Of a stretch of DNA of 64,000 bases, positions 1 to 9,700 are shown one piece after another. Source of the stretch: Caulobacter sp. (GTDB lineage Bacteria > Pseudomonadota > Alphaproteobacteria > Caulobacterales > Caulobacteraceae); NCBI GenBank assembly GCA_030678995.1, contig JAUXTQ010000027.1:59750-123749 (forward strand), written 5' to 3'. A model generated the notes under the pieces. That model had not been told where the DNA came from. It saw nothing but the letters and a program-made list of their open reading frames with translations, and ran no database searches. The translations under genes were made by a program, and so were the position numbers. Position 1 is the stretch's first letter. Each line of letters begins with the position of its first letter.

Positions 1-2
1 GC

Positions 3-299
3 GCGCCGATCCTGTTGTTCGGGGTCTATGTGACCTGCCCGCCGGGGGTGGTCAGCGCGATTGGCCTGGCCTTGGGAAATGCGTCCTACGCCATCTACCT
101 GTTCCATCCCCATGCGATTTCGAGCGTGACCGGAATTCTGGCCAAGGCGGCGCCCCAGGCGCCGCCGGGTCTGGTGATTGTCCTGGTGGTCGTGATCGCT
201 ACGCTGGCGGGCTATCTCGCTCACCTGCTGATCGAAAAGCCGATCCTGGCCTTCCTGCAACGACCGCGACGGGTTGGCGAGCTGGGCAGGCCCGCCTGA
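3..299 (+). CDS. Acyltransferase 3 family protein, C-terminal part only
   Basis: The gene enters from the left edge, so only about 98 codons and the TGA at 297-299 are seen. The residues LGNASYAIYLFHPHA, a long hydrophobic stretch (GLVIVLVVVIATLAGYLA) and the closing EKPILAFLQ match the last membrane segments of the acyltransferase 3 (OafA/NodX-like) family. Those integral membrane proteins move acetyl or other acyl groups onto exported glycans. Here it probably O-acylates the polysaccharide made by the neighbouring locus (inference). It converges on the epimerase gene with 34 bp between stops. Substrate and true length cannot be judged. Confidence 0.8.
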   Translation, partial: APILLFGVYVTCPPGVVSAIGLALGNASYAIYLFHPHAISSVTGILAKAAPQAPPGLVIVLVVVIATLAGYLAHLLIEKPILAFLQRPRRVGELGRPA

Positions 300-333
300 C
301 CTGGTCTTCGCGGTCCGAACCGGGCGCCGGCGG

Positions 334-1347
334 CTACAGCACCCCGTTGTAGCCGCGGTACCAGTCGACGAACGCCTTGACGCCCTCTTCCACGGTCACC
401 CTGGGGCGATAGCCGACGAGGTTGGCCAGGTCGGTGACATCGGCCTCGGTGTCCGGCACATCACCCGGCTGGAGGGGCAACATCTCCATGATCGACTTGC
501 GGCCGAGACACTGTTCCAGCACCTCGATGTAGCGCAGCAGCTCGACCTGCTGTTCGGCGCCGATGTTGAAAATGCGATAGGGGCCCGAACCGCTGGTGGC
601 CGGATCCGGGCGGGCGCCGTCCCAGTCCGGATTGGCCGTGGGCGGCTGGTCCAGCACGCGGATCACGCCCTCGACGATGTCGTCAATGAAGGTGAAGCTG
701 CGCTTGTGTTTCCCGTGATTGAACACCTTGATCGACTCGCCGGCGAGAATCGCCTTTGTAAACATGAACAGGGCCATGTCCGGTCGGCCCCAGGGCCCGT
801 AGACGGTGAAGAATCTCAGGCCTGTGCACGGCAGGTCGAACAGGTTGGCATAGCTGTGCGCCATCTGTTCGTTGGCCTTCTTGGTGGCCGCGTACAGGGT
901 CAGGGGATGCTCGGTGCTGTCATGCTCCGAGAAGGGCATCTTCAGGTTGGCCCCGTAGACCGAGCTGGTCGAGGCGAAAACCAGATGTTCCACGCCATTG
1001 TGCCGGCAGCCCTCCAGCACGTGCAGGAAGCCGGTCACGTTGCTTGACACATAGATGTGCGGGTTGGTCGCGGCGTACCGCACGCCGGCCTGGGCGGCCA
1101 GATTGATCACGCGCTGGGGCCGGTGGGCGGCGAAGGCCTGTTCCATCGCCTGGCGGTCTGACAGGTCGATGGTCAGCTGGATGAAGTTGGGGTGATCGAG
1201 GTGACGCGCCAAGCGGGCGCGCTTCAACTCCGGATCATAGTAGTCGTTGAGGCAGTCGACGCCAATCACGCTGTCGCCGCGCTCCAGGAGCCGCAAGCAG
1301 GTGGCCGATCCGATGAATCCGGCGCTGCCGGTGACCATCACTTTCAT
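334..1347 (-). CDS. UDP-glucuronate 4-epimerase (NAD-dependent epimerase/dehydratase)
   Basis: A 337-residue extended short-chain dehydrogenase expected to interconvert UDP-glucuronate and UDP-galacturonate in the cytosol. The N-terminus has the NAD-binding GSAGFIGSA (residues 7-15). The catalytic pair is Y152/K156 in LYAATKK, preceded by FASTSSVYG. FFTVYGPWGRPDMA and KHKRSFTFIDDIVEG are typical of the GAE/LpsL/Cap1J uronate epimerases rather than GalE. Length is normal. The ATG at 1347 has GGAG 8 nt upstream. It lies 34 bp downstream of the nucleotide-sugar dehydrogenase and is probably cotranscribed with it. Precise substrate (GlcA versus a HexNAcA) is inferred. Confidence 0.88.
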   Translation of the reverse strand: MKVMVTGSAGFIGSATCLRLLERGDSVIGVDCLNDYYDPELKRARLARHLDHPNFIQLTIDLSDRQAMEQAFAAHRPQRVINLAAQAGVRYAATNPHIYVSSNVTGFLHVLEGCRHNGVEHLVFASTSSVYGANLKMPFSEHDSTEHPLTLYAATKKANEQMAHSYANLFDLPCTGLRFFTVYGPWGRPDMALFMFTKAILAGESIKVFNHGKHKRSFTFIDDIVEGVIRVLDQPPTANPDWDGARPDPATSGSGPYRIFNIGAEQQVELLRYIEVLEQCLGRKSIMEMLPLQPGDVPDTEADVTDLANLVGYRPRVTVEEGVKAFVDWYRGYNGVL

Positions 1348-1381
1348 GAGACTGCTCCGAACAGGTCGGGACCGGGGCCGC

Positions 1382-2659
1382 TCACAGGCGGCCGTCGACC
1401 GCCAGCGGCGGCAAGGCGGACTTGACGTCGTACATCACGAACGCCGGCTTGCCGAATGCGCGAAGGCCTTCGGCCCCCAGGTCGACGAACTGGCTATGGG
1501 CGACGGCGAGGATGACGACGTCATAGGCCCCCACTTCCGGCGCCGCGGTCAGGGTCAGACCGTACTCGTGGCGGGCCTCAGCCGCGTCAACCCAGGGGTC
1601 ATGCACGTCCACCGCCATCCGGTGCTCGGCCAGTTCCGCGACAATGTCGACGACCCGGGTGTTGCGCAGATCGGGGCAGTTTTCCTTGAAAGCCAGCCCC
1701 AGCACCAGGGCGCGGGCGCCGACCGGGTTTACGCCCTTGCGCACCAGCAGCCGCAGCACCTGATTGGCGACATAGCCGCCCATGCCGTCATTGATACGCC
1801 GCCCCGCGAGGATCACCTCGGGATGGTATCCCACCTCCTGGGCCTTGTGGGTCAGGTAGTAGGGATCGACGCCGATGCAGTGGCCGCCGACCAGTCCGGG
1901 CCGGAACGGCAGGAAATTCCACTTCGTCCCCGCCGCCTGCAGCACCTCCAGGGTGTCGATGCCCAGCCGGTTGAAGATCATCGCGAACTCGTTGATCAGG
2001 GCTATGTTCAGGTCGCGCTGGGTGTTCTCGATCACCTTGGCGGCCTCGGCCACCTTGATCGAGCTGGCCAGATGAGTGCCGGCCGGAACGATTGCGCGAT
2101 AGAGCGAGTCGACAAAGGCAGCCGCCTCCGGCGTTGATCCCGCCGTCACCTTGGTGATGGTCGAAAGCCGGTGCTCGCGATCGCCGGGATTGGCGCGCTC
2201 CGGGCTGTATCCGCAGAAGAAGTCCCGATTGAACACCAGCCCGGACTCCCTCTCCAGGATCGGGACGCAGATTTCCTCGGTGCAGCCGGGGTAGACGGTG
2301 GACTCATAGATCACCACCGCGCCGGCCCTGAGGTGGCGGCCGATGGCCCGGCTGGCCGCCGAGATCGCGCCGAGGTCGGGACGCCGGGCGGAGTCGATGG
2401 GCGTGGGGACGGTGACGATGAACACATTGCGATCGGCCAGGTCCGCCTCCTGGTCGCTGAACCGCAGATGTGATGAGCCGGCGAGTTCGGCGGCCTCGAC
2501 TTCCAGCGTGCGATCTTCGCCGCGGCGCAATTCAGCGACCCGGCCGGCATCCAGATCGTAACCGAGGGTGTCGTGCGCCGCCCCGAAGGCCACCGCCAAC
2601 GGCAGGCCGACATAGCCCAGGCCCAGGACACAGAGACGGGCTTCACCGGGTGCGATCAT
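1382..2659 (-). CDS. Nucleotide-sugar 6-dehydrogenase (TviB/WbpO type)
   Basis: A 425-residue UDP-sugar 6-dehydrogenase that oxidises C6 of a UDP-hexose to the uronate with two NAD+. It shows GLGYVGLP (13-20) of the NAD domain, TVPTPID, and the nucleophile C261 in GGHCIGVDPYYLT, followed by a C-terminal domain with GLAFKENCPDLRN. The PYYLTHKAQE context resembles the TviB/WbpO branch that acts on UDP-GlcNAc/GalNAc rather than plain UDP-glucose dehydrogenase. With WecB (32522-33697) it could give UDP-ManNAcA, or without it UDP-GlcNAcA/GalNAcA; this cannot be settled here. It lies just upstream of the 4-epimerase. Confidence 0.85.
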   Translation of the reverse strand: MIAPGEARLCVLGLGYVGLPLAVAFGAAHDTLGYDLDAGRVAELRRGEDRTLEVEAAELAGSSHLRFSDQEADLADRNVFIVTVPTPIDSARRPDLGAISAASRAIGRHLRAGAVVIYESTVYPGCTEEICVPILERESGLVFNRDFFCGYSPERANPGDREHRLSTITKVTAGSTPEAAAFVDSLYRAIVPAGTHLASSIKVAEAAKVIENTQRDLNIALINEFAMIFNRLGIDTLEVLQAAGTKWNFLPFRPGLVGGHCIGVDPYYLTHKAQEVGYHPEVILAGRRINDGMGGYVANQVLRLLVRKGVNPVGARALVLGLAFKENCPDLRNTRVVDIVAELAEHRMAVDVHDPWVDAAEARHEYGLTLTAAPEVGAYDVVILAVAHSQFVDLGAEGLRAFGKPAFVMYDVKSALPPLAVDGRL

Positions 2660-2793
2660 GCGACAGGCCCTTGCGCGTGGGCGAGTCCCGCCCAGGCTCC
2701 GGCAATCGACGATCCCGCGCGCACTGGCAAGAGGGAACCGCGCCGATGGTCAGCGTGGCGCTCGCGAACACGGAGGGCGGTCAGAGCCTGAAC

Positions 2794-3327
2794 CTAGGGG
2801 TCCTGCGGCGTGGGGGTGGGCGAGACATCGAGCACGCCCTCCCACGGTTGCCGCTCCAGGGTCAGGGACGGGCCGGCCGGAGCCTTGGTGGCCTTGGCGT
2901 CGGCATAGGCCGCCGTGACCGCCAGCGGCCGGTCAGTGAGCACCAGAATCTCGCAATACAGCCGGATGGTCTTGGGGCCGGCGGTCCAGGGATTCGTGGT
3001 CGTCGGCTTGCGCGAGGCCGGACCGCAGGTGCGGTTGCCCACGATGATGGTCAGCTGCTGGGCGGCGCCGGGACCCTGGGCGGTCGATGTGCCGCTGGCC
3101 TTGACCAGGTAGCGACCCGCCGTCATGGCCGGCAAGGTGCATGTCGTTTGACCCGGATTGATCACCCGGCAGTAGTTGGCGCCAATGTCAGGCTGGGAAT
3201 AGCCCTGAAAGGCGCGCGGCGCACCGAGCGGCGCGCTCGGAGCGGCTGGAGCGGCCGGAGCCGGTTGAGCCGAGGGAGTGGCGACGCCGATCACGGACAG
3301 GGCGGCGGCTATGATCAGGGTGCGCAT
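2794..3327 (-). CDS. Exported hypothetical protein
   Basis: A 177-residue protein of unknown function. The start is well supported: AGGAG lies 6-7 nt before the ATG at 3327. A Sec signal peptide is visible (MRTLIIAAALSVIGVATPSA, cleavage near residue 20), followed by a Pro/Ala-rich linker (about 21-36). The mature part holds four cysteines (YCRV, CTLP, RTCGP, LYCEI) that could form two disulfides in the periplasm, and it ends in a PTPTPQDP tail. It is downstream of the 100-residue gene (26 bp gap) and probably shares its transcript. No family was recognised. Confidence 0.7.
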   Translation of the reverse strand: MRTLIIAAALSVIGVATPSAQPAPAAPAAPSAPLGAPRAFQGYSQPDIGANYCRVINPGQTTCTLPAMTAGRYLVKASGTSTAQGPGAAQQLTIIVGNRTCGPASRKPTTTNPWTAGPKTIRLYCEILVLTDRPLAVTAAYADAKATKAPAGPSLTLERQPWEGVLDVSPTPTPQDP

Positions 3328-3353
3328 GGGCGTCTCCTGTTTTGGGTCCTGGA

Positions 3354-3656
3354 TCAGGACTTGGTCTTGTTGGTGGATATCACGCCACGGCTCTCGAGGG
3401 CGGCCTGCAGGTTGTTCATCTTGTTGAACATGTCCACCGCCCCGTCGAGATCGAGGACCAGCCGCACGACGGGCACCGCGCGGCCGGTGCGCTTTGCGGA
3501 CTTTCCATCGGGGTCATCCATCCTGGCGACGCAGAACTCGACGCGCAGGGTGCGTCCGTCGAAGGTCATCCGCTGGACGTTGTCGGCGAACGTCTCGACG
3601 ACATCGGCGCGGTCTTCGTAGCGCAGATCTGCGGTTTTCGGATTGGCCTTGGCCAT
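3354..3656 (-). CDS. Small hypothetical protein, 100 aa
   Basis: A charged cytoplasmic-looking protein without signal peptide or membrane segment. Residues such as YEDRADVVETFADNV and LRVEFCVARMD faintly recall small proteins of the DUF3467 kind, but I cannot confirm that. The ATG at 3656 has a strong GGGAGG about 6 nt upstream, and codon use fits the neighbours, so it is very likely a real gene. It precedes the exported protein at 2794-3327 and follows the autotransporter terminator, so it probably has its own promoter within 3657-3720. Confidence 0.65.
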   Translation of the reverse strand: MAKANPKTADLRYEDRADVVETFADNVQRMTFDGRTLRVEFCVARMDDPDGKSAKRTGRAVPVVRLVLDLDGAVDMFNKMNNLQAALESRGVISTNKTKS

Positions 3657-3720
3657 ATGTGCCTCCCTGTGGCGCCGGCGAAACCGGGCCGCGCGTCGCC
3701 TGTGATCTGGTCGCGGACTG

Positions 3721-3759
3721 TAGCAGAAACGAAGAGGGCCGGTCTCGCGACCGGCCCTC
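3721..3759 (-). terminator. Rho-independent terminator of the autotransporter gene
   Basis: Arms 3734-3743 and 3750-3759 form a perfect 10-bp GC-rich stem with a 6-nt loop. Read on the minus strand, the stem is followed by TTCGTTTCTG. It lies 17 bp past the autotransporter stop codon and separates that gene from the small-gene pair downstream. Confidence 0.75.
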
Positions 3760-3776
3760 CTGTTGTTTGGCCGGGC

Positions 3777-6700
3777 TTACCAGCGCCAGCGGAAGCCGAG
3801 CGAGGCGTCCGTGGACTGATAGTCGTCCTTGAACTTCACGCCCGCGTTCACGAAGGCCGAGAAGGCCGATTCGGAGCTGAACACGTTCACGCTGCCGGAG
3901 ACTTCGCCGAAGGTGCCGTTGAAGTCGTCGCCCAGAGGCAGGTCGGGACCGGCGCTGTGGATCACCAGGCCGTTCTCGCCGTCGAACTCGTTCCAGACCC
4001 GACCCGTCAAGGTGAACTTGGCGGAGAAGGTGTCCAGATCGACGTTGGTGCCCAGACGGCCGCCGATGCTGCCGCGCATGCTGGTCTGCTCGTCCCAGTC
4101 GATAACCGCGCCCGGGACGGTGACGTCGTCGAACTCGGTCTTGACGTAGGACAGGCTGGCGATCGGCTCGAAGAAGGCCGACTCGCCGAGGGCCAGGGTG
4201 ACCCCGCCCTCGATCTGACCGCCCCAGCTGTTCACTTCACTGGTGAAGATGTTGTTGGGCGCGGGCGCCAGCGACGGAGCCTGATGTTCCAGGTCCATGA
4301 ACTGGCCGGCCACGATGCCGTCGAGGAAGAAGTTGCCGGAGACGAGGGTGCCGTAGACACCCACGGTCAGACCTTCCATCGACGCCATGGTATTGGAGGC
4401 ATTGAAGTTCACGTCGGTGTCGATGTAACCGATCATGCCGCCCACGACCCACTGGCTGTCGGCCGAGGTGGCGCTGATGAAGTCAACGCCGGCGGTCGCC
4501 GAGATCGTGTTCTGCTCGTAGCTGGTGTCGAAGCTGTAGGTCACCCCGAACAGGTCGTAGCTGTTGATCAGGTCACGGTCGGTGGCGCCGCCCGCGATCT
4601 TCATCCACACGCCCGCGCCGCTTTCGGCGACATCACCGAGCTGGTCGCGCAGATCGGCCTGACGGTCGAACCAGGTGCCTGTCGACTGGTACCAGGCGTT
4701 CTGGGCCGCCGTGCCGAGGACGGTGAACTCGAAGGCTTCGCCATCGGGCAGACCGACCAGAACGTGTTGTTTGTTCAGGTTGAGGGTCAGGTCATAGAAG
4801 AACAGACCCTTGTCCAGAACGCCGTCGGCGGAGTTGAGGTCCGCCCGCCAGAAGTCGGAGTTCGGATCCAGCGAGAAGTGGGTCGCGGCGGTGGAGCCGA
4901 CCCCGCTCACATCGACCAGCACGATGCCCGTCGGGTTGTAGGCCCCGAAGACGTTCGGGCTGATGTCGTTGACCAGGATCAGGGTGCTGCCGGCGGTGGA
5001 GCCGCCCGTCAGGCTGAGGCAGTCGGCCGCCGCCAGGACCGCGCAGCTCGTCTGGGTGACGGCGGCGAGGTTGGCGTCCATCACCAGGCGGCTGGAGCCC
5101 GAACCCGTAAAGGTCGTGCTGGCGCTGAAGATGCGGTCATCGATCGCGCCGTCCGAAGACACCGCGCCCGAGCTGCCGAAGACCACCCGGCCGGAGTTAT
5201 TCCAAGCTTCCAGGCCCGTGATCGTCAGGGTCGAGGCCGCCAGGGTCGGCTCGCCAACCACCAGGGTGCCGGCGTTGGTGAAGGTGTCAGCCCCGGCGCC
5301 GAAGTCCCAGGAGGTCGCAACCCCGCCCGAGTTGGTGAAGATCACGCCCGTGGAGGTGTTGTTGAGCACGTCCGCGCCGCCGCTGAACACGGAGGCTCCG
5401 GTGGTGTGCCAGCTCAGCGACGAGGTGTTGTTGAACACCACGTTGCCGGTCAGGCCCGAGAAGTTGACCCGGCCGTTGATGCGGCCCGCGTTGTTCACCA
5501 CCACGCTGCCGCCAATGCCGCGGATCGCGAGATCGTCGTAGCCGGTGGCCGCCGCGTCGGTGGACCGGACCGTCGAGTTGGCCGTCACGTTCAGCGTCGA
5601 GGTGCTGGCGCCGGAGTTGTTCAGGTCGACGACCCAGCTGGTCGCCCCCGTCCCGGCGCCGGTGACCAGCGCGGCCGCGCCGCCAGCGCCGACGTTCACG
5701 GTCACCGCGCCGCCGGCCGTCGAGGTGCGGATGCCGCTGCCGGCCGGACCGGTGACCGTGACGCCGTTGGCGACGTTGATCACCGTAGCGCCCGTGCCTG
5801 TCGTCACGGTGTTGATGCCCGCGCCGCCAACGCCGCTGGCGCTGACGCCCGCGTTGGCGTTAACCGTGGTCGCGCCGGCGCCGGAGTTGGCCGTGACGAT
5901 GCCGGTAGTAACGCCGCTGACGGCCGCGTTGTTGGTGACGATGATCACGCCGCCCGCCGAGCCGGCCTGAATGCCGTCGGCCCCGGACGAGGTGACCGTC
6001 GCATTGGTGGTCACGTTCACCGCCGCCGCGCCCGTGGACGTGGCGTTGATGCCATCGCCGGCCGAAGCGATCGTACCGCCGGCGTTGTTGTTGACCGTGT
6101 TGGGCCCGGTGGTGGTGGCGGTCTGGATGCCGACGCCGCTCGAGGTGATCGCGGCGCTGTTGGTGACCAGCGTCGTGCCGGCCCCCGACGAGGCGTTGAT
6201 GCCGAAGAGATTGATCGGGTCGCCACCGCCGCCCAAGACGCCGGTGTTGGTGACGGTCGTGTTGCCCGTTCCGCCGTTGTGCGCCGAGATGCCCCGATCG
6301 GCCGTGCCGTTGATCGCGCCGGAGTTGACGACGACCGTGTTCCCCGCCCCGTTGTTGACGGCGAAGATGCCGTATCCACCGATGGTGTTGACGTTGGCGT
6401 CGATCTGCGCGGCGTTGGTCACCTGCACATCGCCGGCGGAGGCGCTGACCGCCGAGATGCCGTCAAAGCCGGCGGCGATGAAGACCCCCGCCGCCTGGTC
6501 GACCGTGATCGCCCCGGTGCCCGAGCTGGCGTTGATACCGATGTTGTCGGCGGTGATCGAGTTGTTGCTGTCGATGTTGATCAGGCCGGCGACCGACGTC
6601 GCCACGATGCCGTCGCCCGAGGAGCCCACCAGGCCGTTGTTGACGATGGTGATCGTCCCCGCGCCGGCGGTTTCTGTGTACATGCCTGCGGCGTTAAGCG

Positions 6701-9700
6701 CGCTGTTGCTGGCAAACAGCCAGGCGTTGTTGGTCACCGTAACGTCGCCGCCCGCGGACAGCACCCCGATGCCCGCGCTGCCCGGGAAGTTGGGCGGGCT
6801 GCCGTCGACGCCGTTGCCGGGGAAGACCCAGATGGTGCCGGTCCCGGTGGTGATGCTCACATCGCCGGTGTCGCTGATGGCGCCCAGGCCGAAGCTGTTG
6901 TCGCCGACGAGGACGATATCGACGGTGCCCAGAGTGATATCGACGGACGCCGCGCCCGTGGCCGTGGCCAGGATGCCCGCCGAACCGTCAGCCTCGCCGC
7001 CCGCGCCATCATCGACGCGAATGACCAGGCCGTCCCCGATGTCGATGTCGATCGTCGGATCGCCCACGGCGGTGTCGGCCACCTGGGTGCTGTCGACATT
7101 GATGCCGATCGAGATGAAATCGAGGTCGGTGTTGTTGACGTCGATGTTCAGGTTGATCCCGGCGAGGAGGGTGGCGTCGCCGCCGACCGAGAGGTCCACG
7201 CCGTAGTCCACCGGATCGATGAACACGTCGTCGCCGATGTTGATCGTGCCGTCGTCGCCAGCCGTAACGCTGACGCCGACGACGCCGGCGGTGATGTTGA
7301 CGGTGTTGCCGATGGTGGCGAGGCCGTCGATGGCCGCTGTCACTTCAACGCCGATGGTGCCGGCGGTGATGTCCGTGCCGGCGCCGATGGTCGCGGTGGC
7401 GTTGCCGCCGCCCGAGTCGGCGGTCACCCCTTCGGTCGTGGCCGAAAGGATCGTGGCCGCGCCGAGAGTCGCGGTGGCGTCACCGGCGCCTTCCGTGCGG
7501 GCCAGGACCCCGAACCCGCTCAGGGCGGTGATCGAGGATCCGCCGCCGATGGTCGTGATCACGCTGCTGCCGTTGGCCGCGTTGGAGATGTAGCCCGCCA
7601 CGCCGACAGTACCGCTGCGCAGGGTTCCGCCGTTGTAGTCGACCGTGACTCCGCCGCCCGTACCGCTGTTGACGCCCGCGACGCCGGCGCCGAAGGCGCC
7701 CGCGCCGAGGGTGTAGATGTCGCCGCTGGCGTTGACGTCGATGACGCCCGAGCCGCCCGTGCCGATGGCCAGAATGCCGCCCAGGCCCGTCGGGTCGAGC
7801 AGGGTTCCGATCGCGCCCGACGAGGTGATGGTGATGTTGCCGCCGCCGCTCGTCGAGCCGACGATGCCGTAGCCGTCGGACGCGTCGATGGTCCAGGAGG
7901 TGTTGACCGTTACGGTCCCGCCGGCGCTGGAGCTGGCGTCAATGCCGTCGCCGCCCGTGGCGTTGATGGAGCTGCCGGCGCTGAGCGCCGTGACGATGGC
8001 GGCGCCGCTGGCCGAGGAGACCTGGATGCCGTCGCCGGCGGTGCTGGTCACCACGACGCCCGCGCCGTTGCCCTGGACCTCCGCGAAGCCCGTGCCCGTG
8101 GCCTCCACATCGACGCCGTTGACGCCGGAGATGGCGCCGAACAGGATGGCTTGGCCGTTGCCCGCACCGCCGGTGGAGACGTTGACGCCGTCACCGGTCC
8201 CGCCGGTGGTCGTGGTTCCGGTGGACACCACAACGCTGCCCGATGTGCTGGTGGCGTCGATGCCGTCGACCGTGCCGGTAACCACCCCGAAGGTGTTCAC
8301 CAGGATGTCGCCGCTGCCGCTCGTCGCGGTGATGCCGTCGCCGGCCGTGCCGGTGATCGGACCGGCCAGGGGGCCTTGCACCACGTCCACCGTGCCCGTG
8401 CCCGTTGCGATTGCGCTGACGCCCGTCGTGCCGGAAACGCTGGAGGCGACGTTGATGTCGATATTGCCGCCTGACGTGGTGCGGATGCCGAAGCCGGTGG
8501 CGACGATGGCGCCGTTGGCGTTGATATCCAGAGCCCCGGTGGTGCTGGAGGCGTCGATGCCGTCTCCGCCCGTGGCGTTGATGTTCAGGCTGGTGACCGT
8601 GACAAGGCCGCCGACGCTGCTGGCGTTGATGCCGTCACCCGCCGTGGACGTCACCACGCCGGCGGTATCGACGCTCACCGTGGTCAGGGCGCCGGTGGTG
8701 CTGGCGTTGATGCCCGCCGCGCCGTTCACGTCGCCATTGGCGTCGATGATGACGTTGCCGCCCGTCGCCGCCAGGATGCCCGTGCCGGTCGTGCCGGTGA
8801 CCACGCCTGCCGTCAGGATGTCGATGACGCCGGTGGTGCTGCTGGCGTTGATGCCGTTGACCGAGCCGCTGATCAGGAAGGCGCCGCCATTGATATCGAT
8901 CAGGCCCGAGGCGCCCGTCGCCAGGATGCCGTCGCCTGCGGTGGCCGTGACCGTGCCCGCGGTGGTGACCGTGGTCGCGCCCGCGCCGCCATTGCTGGTG
9001 CGGATGCCCGCCGCGCCGCCGCTGACCGCGCCGGTGTTGTCGACATTGATGGTGCCGGTGCCGGAGATCGCCGCGATGCCGAAGGTCGTGCCGCTGGCCG
9101 TGACCACGTCGACGTCGACGTTGCCGCCGCCGAGGGCCTGGGCGTTGACGCCGTTGCCGGCGGTGCCAACCACGTCGCCGAGGGTGGTGACGGTCGAATC
9201 GCCGCCCGCGTTGGCGTTGGCGATGATGCCCGTGGATCCGGTGATCAGGGTGCCCGCGTCGGACGTGACCGTGACGCTGCCGCCGGCCGAGGTGACCGCG
9301 CTGACACCGACGCCGGAAAGGTCCGCGTCATTGTCGCCCTGCACGGTGGTGCCGGCATTGTTGACGTTTATGGTGATCGGGCCGGAGGTGTTGGTGGCGG
9401 TGATGCCGCCGGCGTCGCCGGTGACGTCGTTGTTGGCGTCATAGGTGATGACGCCGCCGCCGCTGGCCAGAACCACGCCAGGATCGCCGGTCACCGTGCC
9501 GTTGGTGACCAGGGTGATGGCGCCGGTGGTGGTGGTGATGTCGATGCCGTCGTCGCCGGCGCCCGAGCCACCGTCAACCGTGCCGCCGACGACCAGGTTG
9601 ACCAGGCCCGCGCCCGTCACATTGACGTTCAGGGCGTCGCCATTGGCCGAAGTCAGGTTGCCGTTCAGCGTGCCGGTCACGTCGCCGACGGAGGTGATGA

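Noticed and set aside
2470..3621. Plus-strand frame of 383 codons
   Set aside because: Antisense to the dehydrogenase end, the exported protein and the small gene, all with better ribosome sites and coding character.
3342..8474. Plus-strand open frame of 1710 codons
   Set aside because: It lies wholly opposite the autotransporter (and small genes), has no start region or recognisable domain, and its composition (D, V, G, A, R, H) is what antisense reading of repetitive GC-rich beta-helix codons gives.
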